From Sulfitobacter sp. HNIBRBA3233 (lineage in GTDB: Bacteria > Pseudomonadota > Alphaproteobacteria > Rhodobacterales > Rhodobacteraceae), in contig NZ_JBEFLP010000001.1 of NCBI RefSeq assembly GCF_040149665.1, positions 620,001 to 684,000 on the forward strand: a stretch of DNA of 64,000 nt, written 5' to 3'. Position 1 is the stretch's first letter. Each line of letters opens with the position of its first letter. The notes under the pieces are model-generated. The model saw only the letters and a list, made by a program, of their open reading frames with translations, was not told where the DNA came from and made no database searches. Below, one piece after another: positions 17,298-26,014 of this stretch. Position numbers and translations under genes: made by a program.

Positions 17298-17723
17298 TTA
17301 CCTTCTGCGATTGAGCGCGACCGTGCCCATGACCAGATCGGTCAGCCCCTGACGGCGCTCGGTCGACAGCATCATCACAATGGATGCCAGTTGCGCCAGC
17401 GGCATCGCCACCGACAGGCTGTAGCCCAACGTGTGCAGCCCCGCGTGGGCCACGTCAAAGCGGCGGTCGTCGTGGGTGCGCAATTCGATCCCCATCAGCC
17501 ACATTCCCCACGTGGCCGACCCGCGCGCCAGCGTCACCATGCGGTAGGCAAAACCCAGCAGCAGATAGAGCACCGGCAGGATGAACAATCCGGTCAAGGC
17601 CGTCAGCAGCACTGCGATCGCCGTCAGCAGGGCAGTCACGATCACATCGACGACCCACGCCAGCAGCCGCTTGAGCGGGACGCCGTCGTAGAAATCGGGG
17701 TGCTGTTCGGGATCGGGTGTCAT
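17298..17723 (-). CDS. RDD family membrane protein
   Basis: A 141-aa small integral membrane protein with three hydrophobic segments (about 22-42, 45-62 and 95-120). The RDD hallmark is partly retained: R/D near the first helix (KRLLAWVVDVIV) and the later GSATWGMWLMGIELRT segment typical of the family. The ATG at 17723 follows GAGGA. RDD proteins are poorly characterised; some act as ion antiporters or in transport. It lies downstream of the DUF2852 gene on the same strand (77-bp gap), so they may be co-transcribed. Confidence 0.85.
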   Translation of the reverse strand: MTPDPEQHPDFYDGVPLKRLLAWVVDVIVTALLTAIAVLLTALTGLFILPVLYLLLGFAYRMVTLARGSATWGMWLMGIELRTHDDRRFDVAHAGLHTLGYSLSVAMPLAQLASIVMMLSTERRQGLTDLVMGTVALNRRR

Positions 17724-17800
17724 CTGGTCCTCGCGGATAGGGGAATAAAAAATCGCGCCCCCCCGATATGGGAAGGCGCGCGTGTCGGGACAAGCCGCAA

Positions 17801-18214
17801 TCAGGCTTCGGACGTTGTGGTGTTGCGCTTGGACCGCTCGTCCATGAAGGCGTCGAATTCGGACTGGTCCTTGGCGGCGCGGAGCCGTTCGAGGAAGGCC
17901 TCGAAATTCTCCTGCTCTTCTTCCAGACGGCGCAGCGTATCGGACTTGTAGGCGTCGAATGCGGCGTTGCCGGTCGGGCGGCTCATGTGGAAACTGCGGG
18001 CGGTGGTGCGCTTGGCGCAGCCGGACGATGAAAACATGCGTTTGCTCCAGATCATATAGGCCAGAAGGGCAAGCCCCACGGGCCAGAAAAAGATGAACCC
18101 CAGAACCATGACGGCGATCCACGCGCCTTTGCCGCGCGCGTCCAGCCAGTTCTCGGTCCGTGACAGCCAGCTCGGGCGTCCGGGGTAGGTGGTTGTTTCG
18201 TATGTGTTGGCCAT
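17801..18214 (-). CDS. DUF2852 family membrane protein
   Basis: A 137-aa protein with one or two closely spaced hydrophobic segments at about 31-57 (WIAVMVLGFIFFWPVGLALLAYMIW), then a basic stretch and an amphipathic, strongly charged helix at about 88-128 that may form a coiled coil (TLRRLEEEQENFEAFLERLR). This matches the alphaproteobacterial DUF2852 family (recalled), whose function is unknown. The start at 18214 has AGGGG upstream. It is divergent from glnE. Confidence 0.85.
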   Translation of the reverse strand: MANTYETTTYPGRPSWLSRTENWLDARGKGAWIAVMVLGFIFFWPVGLALLAYMIWSKRMFSSSGCAKRTTARSFHMSRPTGNAAFDAYKSDTLRRLEEEQENFEAFLERLRAAKDQSEFDAFMDERSKRNTTTSEA

Positions 18215-18451
18215 ATCGGTCCCCTGTCTCTTGCGTGACGGCGGGCGGAAGTGGGCGCGCCGATGAAAGGACGGTATGTTAATGCCTTTCACATCATGCA
18301 ATTTGGGCATTCGCGCCGCGTTTACAAGAAAAAATGTGAAGGGTGTTTACATTATTTTCAAATGACCATGTATTTCAATGCGTTAAATTCAGAGTCGCAG
18401 GCGATAAAAGCCGTTGACCCCGCCGCGGCGGCGGGCCAGCCTGCGCAGACC

Positions 18452-21253
18452 ATGACCGAAAAAACGCTCTCACAGCTGATCACCCGCACACCGCGCATCC
18501 CTGACGGGACGGGTAGCGACGTGGCGCTTGATGAATTCGCCGCCGACCTGCGCCCGCTTTTGGGGGCCGCGGCGGCCCTTGCGCCCTATCTAGCGGGGCT
18601 TCTGGCGAAAGAGGGCGCGTGGCTGAACGAAGCCGTCGAGGCGCCGCAGGCGGCATTGGCCGCCGAGATTGCGCGCACCGGCAGTCTGGCCCCGGAAGCG
18701 CTGGCCGCCGGATTGCGGCAGGGCAAGCGGCGCGTGGCGCTGCTGAGTGCCGTGGCCGATCTGGGCGGGGCGTGGTCGCTCGAACAGGTGACCGGCGCGC
18801 TGACCGATTACGCCGATGCCGCCTGTGCTGCGGCGCTGCAATCGGCCATCGCGGCGCTCATCCGGCGGGGCAAGCTGCCGGGCCTTTCCGAGGACGACAT
18901 CGAAACCGCCGGGGGCATGACGGTTCTTGCCATGGGCAAGATGGGCGCAGGCGAGCTGAACTATTCCTCCGATATCGACCTGATTTGCCTCTTTGACGAA
19001 AACCGCTACGACATCAGCGACTTTCAGGAGGCCCGCGCGGGGCTGATAAAAGCGACCCGCCAGATGAGCGCGACGCTAAGCGAGATCACCGGCGAGGGAT
19101 ATGTGTTCCGGACCGATCTGCGGCTGCGCCCCGATCCCGCCGTCACGCCAGTCTGCATGGGCATCGAAGCGGCGGAGCGGTATTACGAAAGCCTTGGCCG
19201 CACATGGGAGCGTGCCGCCTACATCAAGGCGCGACCGGCCGCCGGCGACCGGTCCGTAGGCGAGGCTTTCCTCGAAACGCTGCGGCCCTTCGTCTGGCGC
19301 AGGCATCTCGATTTCGCGGCGATCCAGGATGCGCACGACATGCGGCTCGCGATTCGCAGCCACAAGGGGCTGGGCGGTCCGATCACCTTGCCGGGGCACA
19401 ACATGAAATTGGGGCGCGGCGGCATCCGCGAGATCGAATTCTTCACCCAGACCCGCCAGTTGATCGCGGGCGGGCGCGACCCAGAACTGCGGGTGCGCCC
19501 CACCAAGCAGGCGCTTGCCACGCTCGCGCGCAAGGGGTGGGTGCCGCAGGCGGACGCTGATGTGCTGAGCGATCACTACACCTTCCACCGCACCGTCGAG
19601 CACCGCTTGCAGATGGTTCAGGACGCCCAGACCCACAGCCTGCCGCCGACGGACGAGGGCTTTGCCCGCATTGCCGCGATGATGGACATGGACGTGGCGG
19701 ATTTCCGGCGCACGCTGACCGACCGGCTGAGCGCCGTTCACCAGCTGACCGAAGGCTTCTTTACCGCAGGGCCGCTGACCCGTCCGGCCCCTGCAATCCC
19801 CGACCACGCCTTTGATACCACGATCCTCGATCGCTGGCCGGGGTATCCGGCGCTCCGATCGACCCGCGCGTCCGAGATTTTCGAGCGGCTGAAGCCCGAG
19901 CTTTTGTCACGGCTGGCGCGGTCCGACCGCCCCGACGAGGCGCTGCTGGCCTTTGATCGGTTCCTCGCGGGGTTACCGGCAGGGGTGCAGCTGTTCTCGC
20001 TGTTGCGGTCCAACCCGCAACTGGCGGATCTGTTGATCCGGATCGTCACCGTATCACCGATGCTGGCGGAATATCTGTCGCGCAACGCGCAGGTCCTCGA
20101 CGCGGTCATCGGGGGGGATTTCTTCTCGGACTGGCCCGAGGAGGCGGTTCTTGTCGCGGCCCTGCGCGAGCGGCTGGAAGCGCTGGACGATTATGAAAGC
20201 CAGCTCGACACCGCACGCGGCTGGTCGCGTGAATGGCACTTCCGCATCGGGGTGCATCTGTTGCAGGGACTGATCGACGCCGCCGAAGCGGGCCGCCAGT
20301 ACGCCGATCTGGCGCGTGCTGTGCTGGTGGCGCTGAAACCCGTCGTGGAAGAGGAGTTCGCGCGCCGTCACGGGCCGCCACCGGGCGAGGGCGCCGTGAT
20401 TCTCGGCATGGGGTCTTTGGGCGCGGCGCGTCTGACCGCGCAATCGGATCTGGATATGATCGTGATCTACGATCCGCGCGATGTGGAAACCTCCGACGGG
20501 CGCCGCCCGCTTGCCGCGAGGCTCTATTACGCGCGGCTGACGCAGGCGCTGATCACGGCACTGAGCGCGCCCATGGCACAGGGCCGGCTCTATGAGGTCG
20601 ACCTGCGGCTCAGGCCGTCGGGAAATCAGGGCCCCGTGGCCACCAGCCTTGCGGCATTCGACAGCTACCAGCGCACGCAGGCATGGGTGTGGGAACATCT
20701 GGCGCTGAGCCGCGCGCGCGTGGTGGCGGGGCCTGCGCCCCTGAGCGGGCGTGTGGAAGAGCTGCGCACCGACATCCTGTCGGCGACCCGCGACCGCGAT
20801 GCCATCCTGCGCGAGACCGCCGAAATGCGTGGCCGGATCGCCGCCGCGAAAGCGCCCGAAGGGCTGCTGGACGCCAAGATCGGGGCAGGGCGGTTGCAGG
20901 ATATCGAGCTCTTCGCGCAGGCCGGCGCGCTTTTGGGCGCCTATTCCGATTGCGATGTCGCCGGCGGGATCACGGCGGCGGCGCGCGCGGGGCTGATCGG
21001 CACGCGTGACGCACAGACCCTGATCGGCGCCTATGAGGCGATCTGGGCCTTGCAGGCGGCCTCGCGCCTGATCTCTGCGCAGCCGCTACAGGCCGACACG
21101 CTGGGCGATGCCACGCAGGCCTTCCTGCTTCGCGTCATGAACAAGGCGTGCGAAACCGACATCGGATCCGATCTCGAGACGTATATGGGCGCGCTTTATG
21201 CCGATGCGGAAAGGATCATCAGCGCAGGTCTGAAAGGAGCGGAAGTGTCGTGA
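18452..21253 (+). CDS. glnE: Glutamine synthetase adenylyltransferase/deadenylylase
   Basis: A bifunctional nitrogen-control enzyme that adds AMP to glutamine synthetase or removes it in response to PII and glutamine. Two nucleotidyltransferase domains are visible: the N-terminal deadenylase at about 165-185 (GKMGAGELNYSSDIDL) and the C-terminal adenylylase at about 650-675 (GMGSLGAARLTAQSDLD). With the ATG at 18452 the protein is 933 aa, the usual size. The same frame is open to 18251 with further ATG codons (for example 18362), and none has a strong ribosome binding site, so the start is uncertain. A coupled 89-aa gene overlaps its stop. Confidence 0.93.
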   Translation: MTEKTLSQLITRTPRIPDGTGSDVALDEFAADLRPLLGAAAALAPYLAGLLAKEGAWLNEAVEAPQAALAAEIARTGSLAPEALAAGLRQGKRRVALLSAVADLGGAWSLEQVTGALTDYADAACAAALQSAIAALIRRGKLPGLSEDDIETAGGMTVLAMGKMGAGELNYSSDIDLICLFDENRYDISDFQEARAGLIKATRQMSATLSEITGEGYVFRTDLRLRPDPAVTPVCMGIEAAERYYESLGRTWERAAYIKARPAAGDRSVGEAFLETLRPFVWRRHLDFAAIQDAHDMRLAIRSHKGLGGPITLPGHNMKLGRGGIREIEFFTQTRQLIAGGRDPELRVRPTKQALATLARKGWVPQADADVLSDHYTFHRTVEHRLQMVQDAQTHSLPPTDEGFARIAAMMDMDVADFRRTLTDRLSAVHQLTEGFFTAGPLTRPAPAIPDHAFDTTILDRWPGYPALRSTRASEIFERLKPELLSRLARSDRPDEALLAFDRFLAGLPAGVQLFSLLRSNPQLADLLIRIVTVSPMLAEYLSRNAQVLDAVIGGDFFSDWPEEAVLVAALRERLEALDDYESQLDTARGWSREWHFRIGVHLLQGLIDAAEAGRQYADLARAVLVALKPVVEEEFARRHGPPPGEGAVILGMGSLGAARLTAQSDLDMIVIYDPRDVETSDGRRPLAARLYYARLTQALITALSAPMAQGRLYEVDLRLRPSGNQGPVATSLAAFDSYQRTQAWVWEHLALSRARVVAGPAPLSGRVEELRTDILSATRDRDAILRETAEMRGRIAAAKAPEGLLDAKIGAGRLQDIELFAQAGALLGAYSDCDVAGGITAAARAGLIGTRDAQTLIGAYEAIWALQAASRLISAQPLQADTLGDATQAFLLRVMNKACETDIGSDLETYMGALYADAERIISAGLKGAEVS

Positions 21254-21519
21254 AAAAGGGAGACGCAAACGATCCCAAGGGGCTGATCCTGGAGGCGTTC
21301 CGGATCGAGGGCATCACGAAACCCGAATGCCGCTCGATATTCCTCGACTGGGCGCTCAGCCTGGGGTCCGACACCACGACCAAGGCCGCCATCGCGGCCC
21401 TTCTGGAGCGCTACGGCAGCGATCCCGACCATCCGATGACGCAGGTCTTGCAGGAGGGCCAGCACACCATCGCAACGCCCCGGCGCCGGGGCGGATGGCG
21501 CAGCCGCAAACGCGATTAG
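21250..21519 (+). CDS. Small conserved protein coupled to glnE
   Basis: An 89-aa protein with a GTG start at 21250 that overlaps the glnE TGA (GTGA), with GGAGC about 12 bases upstream. It is helical in the middle (FLDWALSL...AAIAALLERYG) and has a very basic C-terminus (PRRRGGWRSRKRD). I do not recognise the family beyond its likely conservation next to glnE in Rhodobacteraceae. The coupling suggests a role near nitrogen control, unproven. Codon pattern and coupling support a real gene. Confidence 0.75.
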   Translation: MKKGDANDPKGLILEAFRIEGITKPECRSIFLDWALSLGSDTTTKAAIAALLERYGSDPDHPMTQVLQEGQHTIATPRRRGGWRSRKRD

Positions 21520-21660
21520 AGCGGTTTTCACAGCCCGTAAGGCGTCAATTACCTAAAAAACGTCTCTAGTTTCCCGAGATTTCGTCCAATTTGTGCCCCG
21601 ATTGCGGAGCATTGAGAGGTTCTGTTTTGTTGATGGGTCACACGACCCCGGGAGAATCTG

Positions 21661-22338
21661 ATGAAATCGATCAAACTCGCAGCGGCCCTCGGTCTTGGCA
21701 TCGCGCTCAGCGCGTGTGGTGCATCGGATGTCGTGACACGTGACGCCCCGCTGTCCGGCGCGACCACCATTGCACCGGTCGCCTTTGCCGCCACACCGCC
21801 TGCCGACGCCGCACAGCAGATCGCGCAGCGCATCAACGTGGCGCAGATCAACATCAACGTGCCGCGCCGCCTGCGCGTCTCCGAGGCCAACATCTACTAC
21901 CCGCTCAGCGATATCGTCTGGCGCGGGGACGTAATGGGCGACCGCTATAGCCAGATCACCGCGATCTTCGAGGATGCCTTTGCCAGCGGCACCGCGAAAT
22001 TCGACGGACCCGTCCCCGTGATCGTCGAGGCCGAGATCGAGCGCTTTCACTCGCTGACCGAAAAGGCCCGCTATACCACTGGCGGCGTGCACAACATCAT
22101 CTTCAAGCTGCAGCTGCGCGATGCCCGCACCGGCGCTCTTCTGTCCGCGCCGCGCCGGATCGAGGCGAGCCTGAAAGGTTTCGGCGGCAGCATGGCCATC
22201 GCGGCTGACGCCCGCGGCGAGACGCAGAAAGTGCGCATTACCCAGCACCTTGCAGGGGTTATCGCACAGGAACTCGTGCGGCCCGAAGGCTATACCGACG
22301 CTGCGGCGGGTTTCTTCGCGGCATCGGGCAATATCTGA
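21661..22338 (+). CDS. DUF6778-like lipoprotein
   Basis: A 225-aa predicted lipoprotein. The signal peptide (MKSIKLAAALGLGIALSAC) ends in the lipobox LSAC with Cys19. The mature protein is mixed alpha/beta with a conserved-looking SEANIYYPLSDIVWRGD segment at about 78-95 and a later GETQKVRITQHLA stretch. I recall this as a Rhodobacterales family (DUF6778) of unknown function. It probably sits in the outer membrane or periplasm. It is monocistronic between short intergenic gaps. Confidence 0.8.
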   Translation: MKSIKLAAALGLGIALSACGASDVVTRDAPLSGATTIAPVAFAATPPADAAQQIAQRINVAQININVPRRLRVSEANIYYPLSDIVWRGDVMGDRYSQITAIFEDAFASGTAKFDGPVPVIVEAEIERFHSLTEKARYTTGGVHNIIFKLQLRDARTGALLSAPRRIEASLKGFGGSMAIAADARGETQKVRITQHLAGVIAQELVRPEGYTDAAAGFFAASGNI

Positions 22339-22377
22339 CCTTTCCCTTTACCGGGCGAGGGAGTAGGGAAGGGCGCT

Positions 22378-23589
22378 ATGACAGCGCCCTTTTCAACATC
22401 TCCGCCCTATCCCGTCGTCCGGCTGATCCCGAAAGCAAATGCCCGTGCGATCCGCTTCGGTGCGCCGTGGGTTTACGCCAACGAACTTGTAACCGACCGG
22501 CGCACCCGCGCCCTTCCACCCGGCAGCTTTGCGACGCTCGAAGACAGCGCGCGCCAGCCGATGGGCGTGGTCACGGTGAACCCGAACTCCAAGATCATCG
22601 CCCGGATGATGGATCAGGACCCCGCCGCCGAGATCAATCAGGACTGGATCGAAACCCGCCTGCGCCGCGCCCTGGCGCTGCGCGAACGGGTGTTCGACGA
22701 ACCCTTCTACCGCCTTGTGCACGCCGAAGGCGACGCCTTGCCCGGCGTTGTCATCGACCGCTTCGGTGACATCTGCGTGCTGCAACCCAACGCCGCATGG
22801 TCCGACGCCATGGCCGATACCATTGCAGCGGCAATCGTCGCGGTCACGGGCGTGAAGACCGTGCTGAAAAACGCCTCTGGCCGGACACGCTCGCTGGAAG
22901 GGCTGGACGCGCAGGACGCCACCCTGATCGGAGAGACCCCCGATGCGCCGGTGCCGGTGCGCATGAACGGTGCGACCTACATGGCCGACCTGACCGGCGG
23001 CCAGAAGACCGGTATTTTCTACGACCAGCGCCCCAATCACGCCTTTGCCGCCGGGCTGGCGCGCGGGCAATCCGTGCTGGATGTGTTCTCGCACGTGGGC
23101 GGCTTCGGCCTTGCGGCATTGGCACGGGGGGCCGAAAGCCTCGTGTGTGTGGATGGATCCGCCCCCGCGCTGGACCTGGCGCAGCAGGGCGGCAAAGCCA
23201 TGGGAATGGCCGACCGGATGGAGACCCGCCAGGGCGATGCGTTCGATACGCTGACCGCCATGGCACAGGAGGATCGCCGTTTCGATGTGGTCATCTGCGA
23301 TCCGCCCGCCTTCGCCCCGGCGAAACCGGCGCTGGAAGCGGGATTGCGCGCCTATGAGCGTATCGCGCGTCTGGCGGCACCCTTGGTGGCAGAGGGCGGA
23401 ATCTTGGGCCTGTGTTCGTGTTCGCACGCGGCGGATCTGGCCCAGTTCCGCACCGCCTGCGTGCGTGGCATCGGGCGCGGCGGGCGCCGCGCGTCGCTGA
23501 TCCACACCGGATTCGCCGGCCCGGACCACCCGCAACTGCCGCAGCTGGCGGAAACGGGCTATCTCAAGGCGCTGTTCTTCCAGCTATGA
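22378..23589 (+). CDS. Class I SAM-dependent rRNA methyltransferase (RlmI-like)
   Basis: A 403-aa protein with an N-terminal PUA-like domain (about 15-90), a linker with LPGVVIDRFGD, and a Rossmann methyltransferase domain with the SAM motif LDVFSHVGGFGLAAL (about 235-250) and catalytic-type DPPAF (about 308-312). This is the layout of RlmI, which methylates a cytosine C5 in 23S rRNA; the Cys in GLCSCSH (about 341-347) fits an m5C enzyme. The exact rRNA target is not certain. The PIN protein gene overlaps its stop by four bases. Confidence 0.9.
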   Translation: MTAPFSTSPPYPVVRLIPKANARAIRFGAPWVYANELVTDRRTRALPPGSFATLEDSARQPMGVVTVNPNSKIIARMMDQDPAAEINQDWIETRLRRALALRERVFDEPFYRLVHAEGDALPGVVIDRFGDICVLQPNAAWSDAMADTIAAAIVAVTGVKTVLKNASGRTRSLEGLDAQDATLIGETPDAPVPVRMNGATYMADLTGGQKTGIFYDQRPNHAFAAGLARGQSVLDVFSHVGGFGLAALARGAESLVCVDGSAPALDLAQQGGKAMGMADRMETRQGDAFDTLTAMAQEDRRFDVVICDPPAFAPAKPALEAGLRAYERIARLAAPLVAEGGILGLCSCSHAADLAQFRTACVRGIGRGGRRASLIHTGFAGPDHPQLPQLAETGYLKALFFQL

Positions 23590-24131
23590 AGCTGCTTCTC
23601 GACGCCTGCGTGATCTATCCGACGGTCATGCGCGAGATGCTGTTGGGCGCGGCAAGGCAGGGTTTCTTCGAACCGCTCTGGTCCGAAAGGATCCTTGAGG
23701 AATGGGCACGCGCCGCCCGCAAGCTGGGACCGGGCGGAGAAGTGCAGGCGCGCGGCGAGGTGGCCCTTGCCGAGGCTGCGTTCCCCCGCGCACGTGTGCG
23801 CGCAGCGCCGGGGCTGGAGGCGCGGCTCTGGCTGCCGGATCCGAACGATATCCACGTGCTGGCCGCGGCCATCGCCGGCCATGCGGACGGCATCGTCACG
23901 CTGAACGCCAAGGATTTCCCGCGCGCCATCCTTGCCGAAGAGGGGCTCAGCCGCAGCGATCCCGATGCGCTTCTTCTGGGGTTTTTCGAGGCGCGGCCCG
24001 AAGCGATGGAAGCAGTTGCCGAAAGCGTTCTGGCCGAAGCGCGCAGATTGTCCGCAGAGGACTGGACCTTGCGCGCGTTGATGAAAAAGGCGCGGCTGCC
24101 CCGGCTGGGCAAGGCGCTGACACACTCCTGA
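23586..24131 (+). CDS. PIN-domain protein (RSP_2648-like), coupled to the methyltransferase
   Basis: A 181-aa PIN-fold protein. The first acidic residue is D7 (LLLDACVI) and the later ones lie in LPDPNDIHVLAAA (about 84-95) and VTLNAKDFP (about 106-114), consistent with a metal-dependent RNase active site. The ATG at 23586 overlaps the TGA of the RlmI-like gene. Most small PIN proteins are VapC toxins with a partner antitoxin gene; none is present here, and it is longer than VapC (about 130 aa). A housekeeping RNA-processing role linked to the rRNA methyltransferase is therefore more likely, as inference. Confidence 0.82.
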   Translation: MKLLLDACVIYPTVMREMLLGAARQGFFEPLWSERILEEWARAARKLGPGGEVQARGEVALAEAAFPRARVRAAPGLEARLWLPDPNDIHVLAAAIAGHADGIVTLNAKDFPRAILAEEGLSRSDPDALLLGFFEARPEAMEAVAESVLAEARRLSAEDWTLRALMKKARLPRLGKALTHS

Positions 24132-24166
24132 AGCGTCACTTCAAGAGTGCTGCGCAAGCTGCTCAA

Positions 24167-24850
24167 TTACTGATCCCATTTCGATTGAAGGGTCGCAAGC
24201 GCGGCAATCCTGTCGTCGGTTTTCGGGTGGCTCATCAACCACGCGGGGGGCTTGCCGCCACCCGATTGTGTCAGCGCATCGAGCTTCTTGAACATGGAAA
24301 TCTGCGGCGCCACGCCGATCCCCGCCTTGGTCAGCAGCGCCGCCGCATAGGCGTCGGCCTCGTACTCGTCGCTGCGTGACAGCTTCGCCGCCAGCAGGGT
24401 CGCCAGCGTATTGGCGATCCAGATGCCCAAACCGGGAATGAAACGGCTCAGCACCATGCCCAGCGCCGCGCGCATGGCGTTCTGGCCGGAGAAATCGATC
24501 ATACGCCGGCGCGCGTGCCCCAAGGCCACATGGCCAAGCTCATGCGCGATAACCGAGGCAAGCTCTTCCGCCGTCACCTCGCCCGAGCGGAATTTGTTGT
24601 AAAACCCGCGCGTGATAAAGATACGCCCGTCCGGCGCGGCAAGTCCGTTCACAGGATCGATTTCGTATATGTGCACCTTGATCCGTGGCAGATCCAGCGC
24701 ACGGGCCATGCGCTTGCTGACCTCCACGAGCTTCGGATCGGCAAGTTCGGTCGATTTCTCGTTCAGTTCGCGGCCCGTCCGCCAGACCGAAAACCGGTAC
24801 ATGGCCAGACCGTACAGAACGGCAAGAAGGATGGGCAGGACTTTTATCAT
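24167..24850 (-). CDS. M48-family zinc metalloprotease
   Basis: A 227-aa membrane-anchored protease. One N-terminal hydrophobic segment (about 3-18) is followed by the gluzincin core: HELGH at about 107-111 (VIAHELGHVALGH) and the third ligand Glu in RSDEYEADAYAA (about 163-170). A further hydrophobic stretch lies between them. Family members act in membrane protein quality control (HtpX-like) or as periplasmic proteases. The start at 24850 is chosen because the hydrophobic segment begins there; the upstream extension is Arg/Pro-rich noise. It converges with the PIN gene; an imperfect hairpin spans 24123-24149. Confidence 0.9.
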   Translation of the reverse strand: MIKVLPILLAVLYGLAMYRFSVWRTGRELNEKSTELADPKLVEVSKRMARALDLPRIKVHIYEIDPVNGLAAPDGRIFITRGFYNKFRSGEVTAEELASVIAHELGHVALGHARRRMIDFSGQNAMRAALGMVLSRFIPGLGIWIANTLATLLAAKLSRSDEYEADAYAAALLTKAGIGVAPQISMFKKLDALTQSGGGKPPAWLMSHPKTDDRIAALATLQSKWDQ

Positions 24851-24933
24851 ATGTCCAATATGGGGGTCGCGCGCCCGCCCGCAAGGCAGATTTGACGGTG
24901 CGGTTGTCGCACCACGCACGGCAAGCGGGCACG

Positions 24934-24958
24934 AAAAAAGGGCCGCATGATGCGGCCC
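24934..24958 (-). terminator. Intrinsic terminator of the osmC-like gene
   Basis: On the minus strand GGGCCGCA - TCA - TGCGGCCC, a perfect 8-bp stem, followed by six T residues. It ends the osmC-like gene 24 bp after its stop. Confidence 0.92.
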
Positions 24959-24982
24959 TCGTACTCGTTACTGAAAAAAGGG

Positions 24983-25411
24983 TCAGACCAGCTTGGCGTC
25001 CATTGTGATCTCGGCGGTCAGAAGCTTCGAGATCGGGCAGTTTTCCTTGGCGGTCTTGGAGGCCTCGGCGAATTGCTCTTCGGTGGCGTTCGGGATTTTC
25101 GCGGTGACATCAAGGTGAACCTTGGTCACGGCGAAACCGCCGTCTTTCTCTTCCAGATGCACGGTTGCCTTGGTGTCGATGTCATCCGCGACCAGATCGT
25201 GACCTTCGAGGATCATCGACAGCGCCATGGAGAAACACGACGCATGGGCCGCGCCGATCAGCTCTTCGGGGTTGGTGCCTTTGCCGTCTTCGAAACGTGT
25301 GTTGAAGCCGTAGGGCTGTTCGTTCAGCACGCCCGTTTGCGTGGAAACAGTGCCTTTGCCCTTCTTGAGGTTGCCGGTCCAGTGGGCTGTGCCAAAATTC
25401 TTGATAGCCAT
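24983..25411 (-). CDS. osmC: OsmC/Ohr-family peroxide reductase
   Basis: A 142-aa thiol peroxidase of the OsmC family that reduces organic hydroperoxides, often using lipoylated partners. The two redox cysteines are Cys59 (AHASCFSMAL) and Cys125 (ENCPISKLL); the catalytic Glu lies in NPEELIGAAH. The pattern fits OsmC rather than Ohr. The ATG at 25411 has GGAG behind it. A MarR-type regulator with a conserved N-terminal Cys is divergent from it, the classic peroxide-sensing arrangement. The intergenic region holds repeated operator-like elements. Confidence 0.93.
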   Translation of the reverse strand: MAIKNFGTAHWTGNLKKGKGTVSTQTGVLNEQPYGFNTRFEDGKGTNPEELIGAAHASCFSMALSMILEGHDLVADDIDTKATVHLEEKDGGFAVTKVHLDVTAKIPNATEEQFAEASKTAKENCPISKLLTAEITMDAKLV

Positions 25412-25473
25412 CGTAAAGCTCCTTTGTTCATTCGCGTCAGTAACCAAACGCACGAGAGGGAAGAAGGTTCACT

Positions 25474-25548
25474 ATCGTGCGCGATTAAATCGTGCGATAT
25501 ATAATATTCGGGCGCAGGTCAATCGCTTGCGAAAAGATCGCACGCGAT
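25474..25548. promoter_or_regulatory. Operator-like cluster between osmC and the MarR/OhrR gene
   Basis: Four short ATCG-N-CGAT elements lie in 75 bp: ATCGTGCGCGAT (25474-25485), ATCGTGCGAT (25489-25498), ATCGCTTGCGAA (25522-25533) and ATCGCACGCGAT (25537-25548). A TATAAT box at 25500-25505 lies between the second and third. Spacing places two elements on each side of the likely promoters. These are the obvious candidates for binding by the divergent regulator. Confidence 0.6.
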
Positions 25549-25579
25549 TTATTGCTGCTTGAGCAAGGCGGAGGCCACC

Positions 25580-26014
25580 GTGAAAGAAGATACACTCAAT
25601 CCCGAAGCGATGCTGTGTTTCGATGTCTATACGCTTCAGCAGGCGTTCGGGCGGCTTTACAAGCCGCTGCTGGATCCGCTTGGCCTGACCTATCCGCAGT
25701 ACCTTGTCATGGTGGTCCTGTGGGAAGGTGACGCGCTGCCGGTTACGGCAATCGGCGGACGCATCGGTTTGGATTCGAGCACCCTGACACCGCTGGTCAA
25801 GCGGCTGGAGCAGGCGGGGCTTGTCACCCGCACACGCGACAGCGAGGACGAGCGGCGGGTCATCGTCAAGCTGACAGAGGCGGGCAGGGCGCTGCGCCTG
25901 AAGGCATCGGATATTCCCGCCTGCGTCGAGGCGGCTACCGGTCTGGATCGCCGTGCGATCGCGGACCTGCGTGCGCAGCTTGCACGGCTGCGCCACGCCA
26001 TCACTAGCGCGTAA
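25580..26014 (+). CDS. ohrR: MarR-family regulator, OhrR-like
   Basis: A 144-aa winged-helix repressor. The start is GTG 25580, preceded by GGAGG at seven bases; an upstream TTG is less likely. The N-terminal Cys13 (MLCFDVY) corresponds to the single sensing Cys of OhrR proteins, which release DNA when oxidised by organic peroxides. The wHTH runs from about 45 to 105 (TAIGGRIGLDSSTLTPLVKRLEQAGLV) and the wing carries DSEDERR. Divergence from the osmC-like gene supports the assignment. It also probably represses itself. Confidence 0.88.
   Translation: MKEDTLNPEAMLCFDVYTLQQAFGRLYKPLLDPLGLTYPQYLVMVVLWEGDALPVTAIGGRIGLDSSTLTPLVKRLEQAGLVTRTRDSEDERRVIVKLTEAGRALRLKASDIPACVEAATGLDRRAIADLRAQLARLRHAITSA

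Noticed and set aside
23586-24131. PIN protein considered as a VapC toxin
   Set aside because: No antitoxin gene adjacent, longer than VapC, and translationally coupled to an rRNA methyltransferase.
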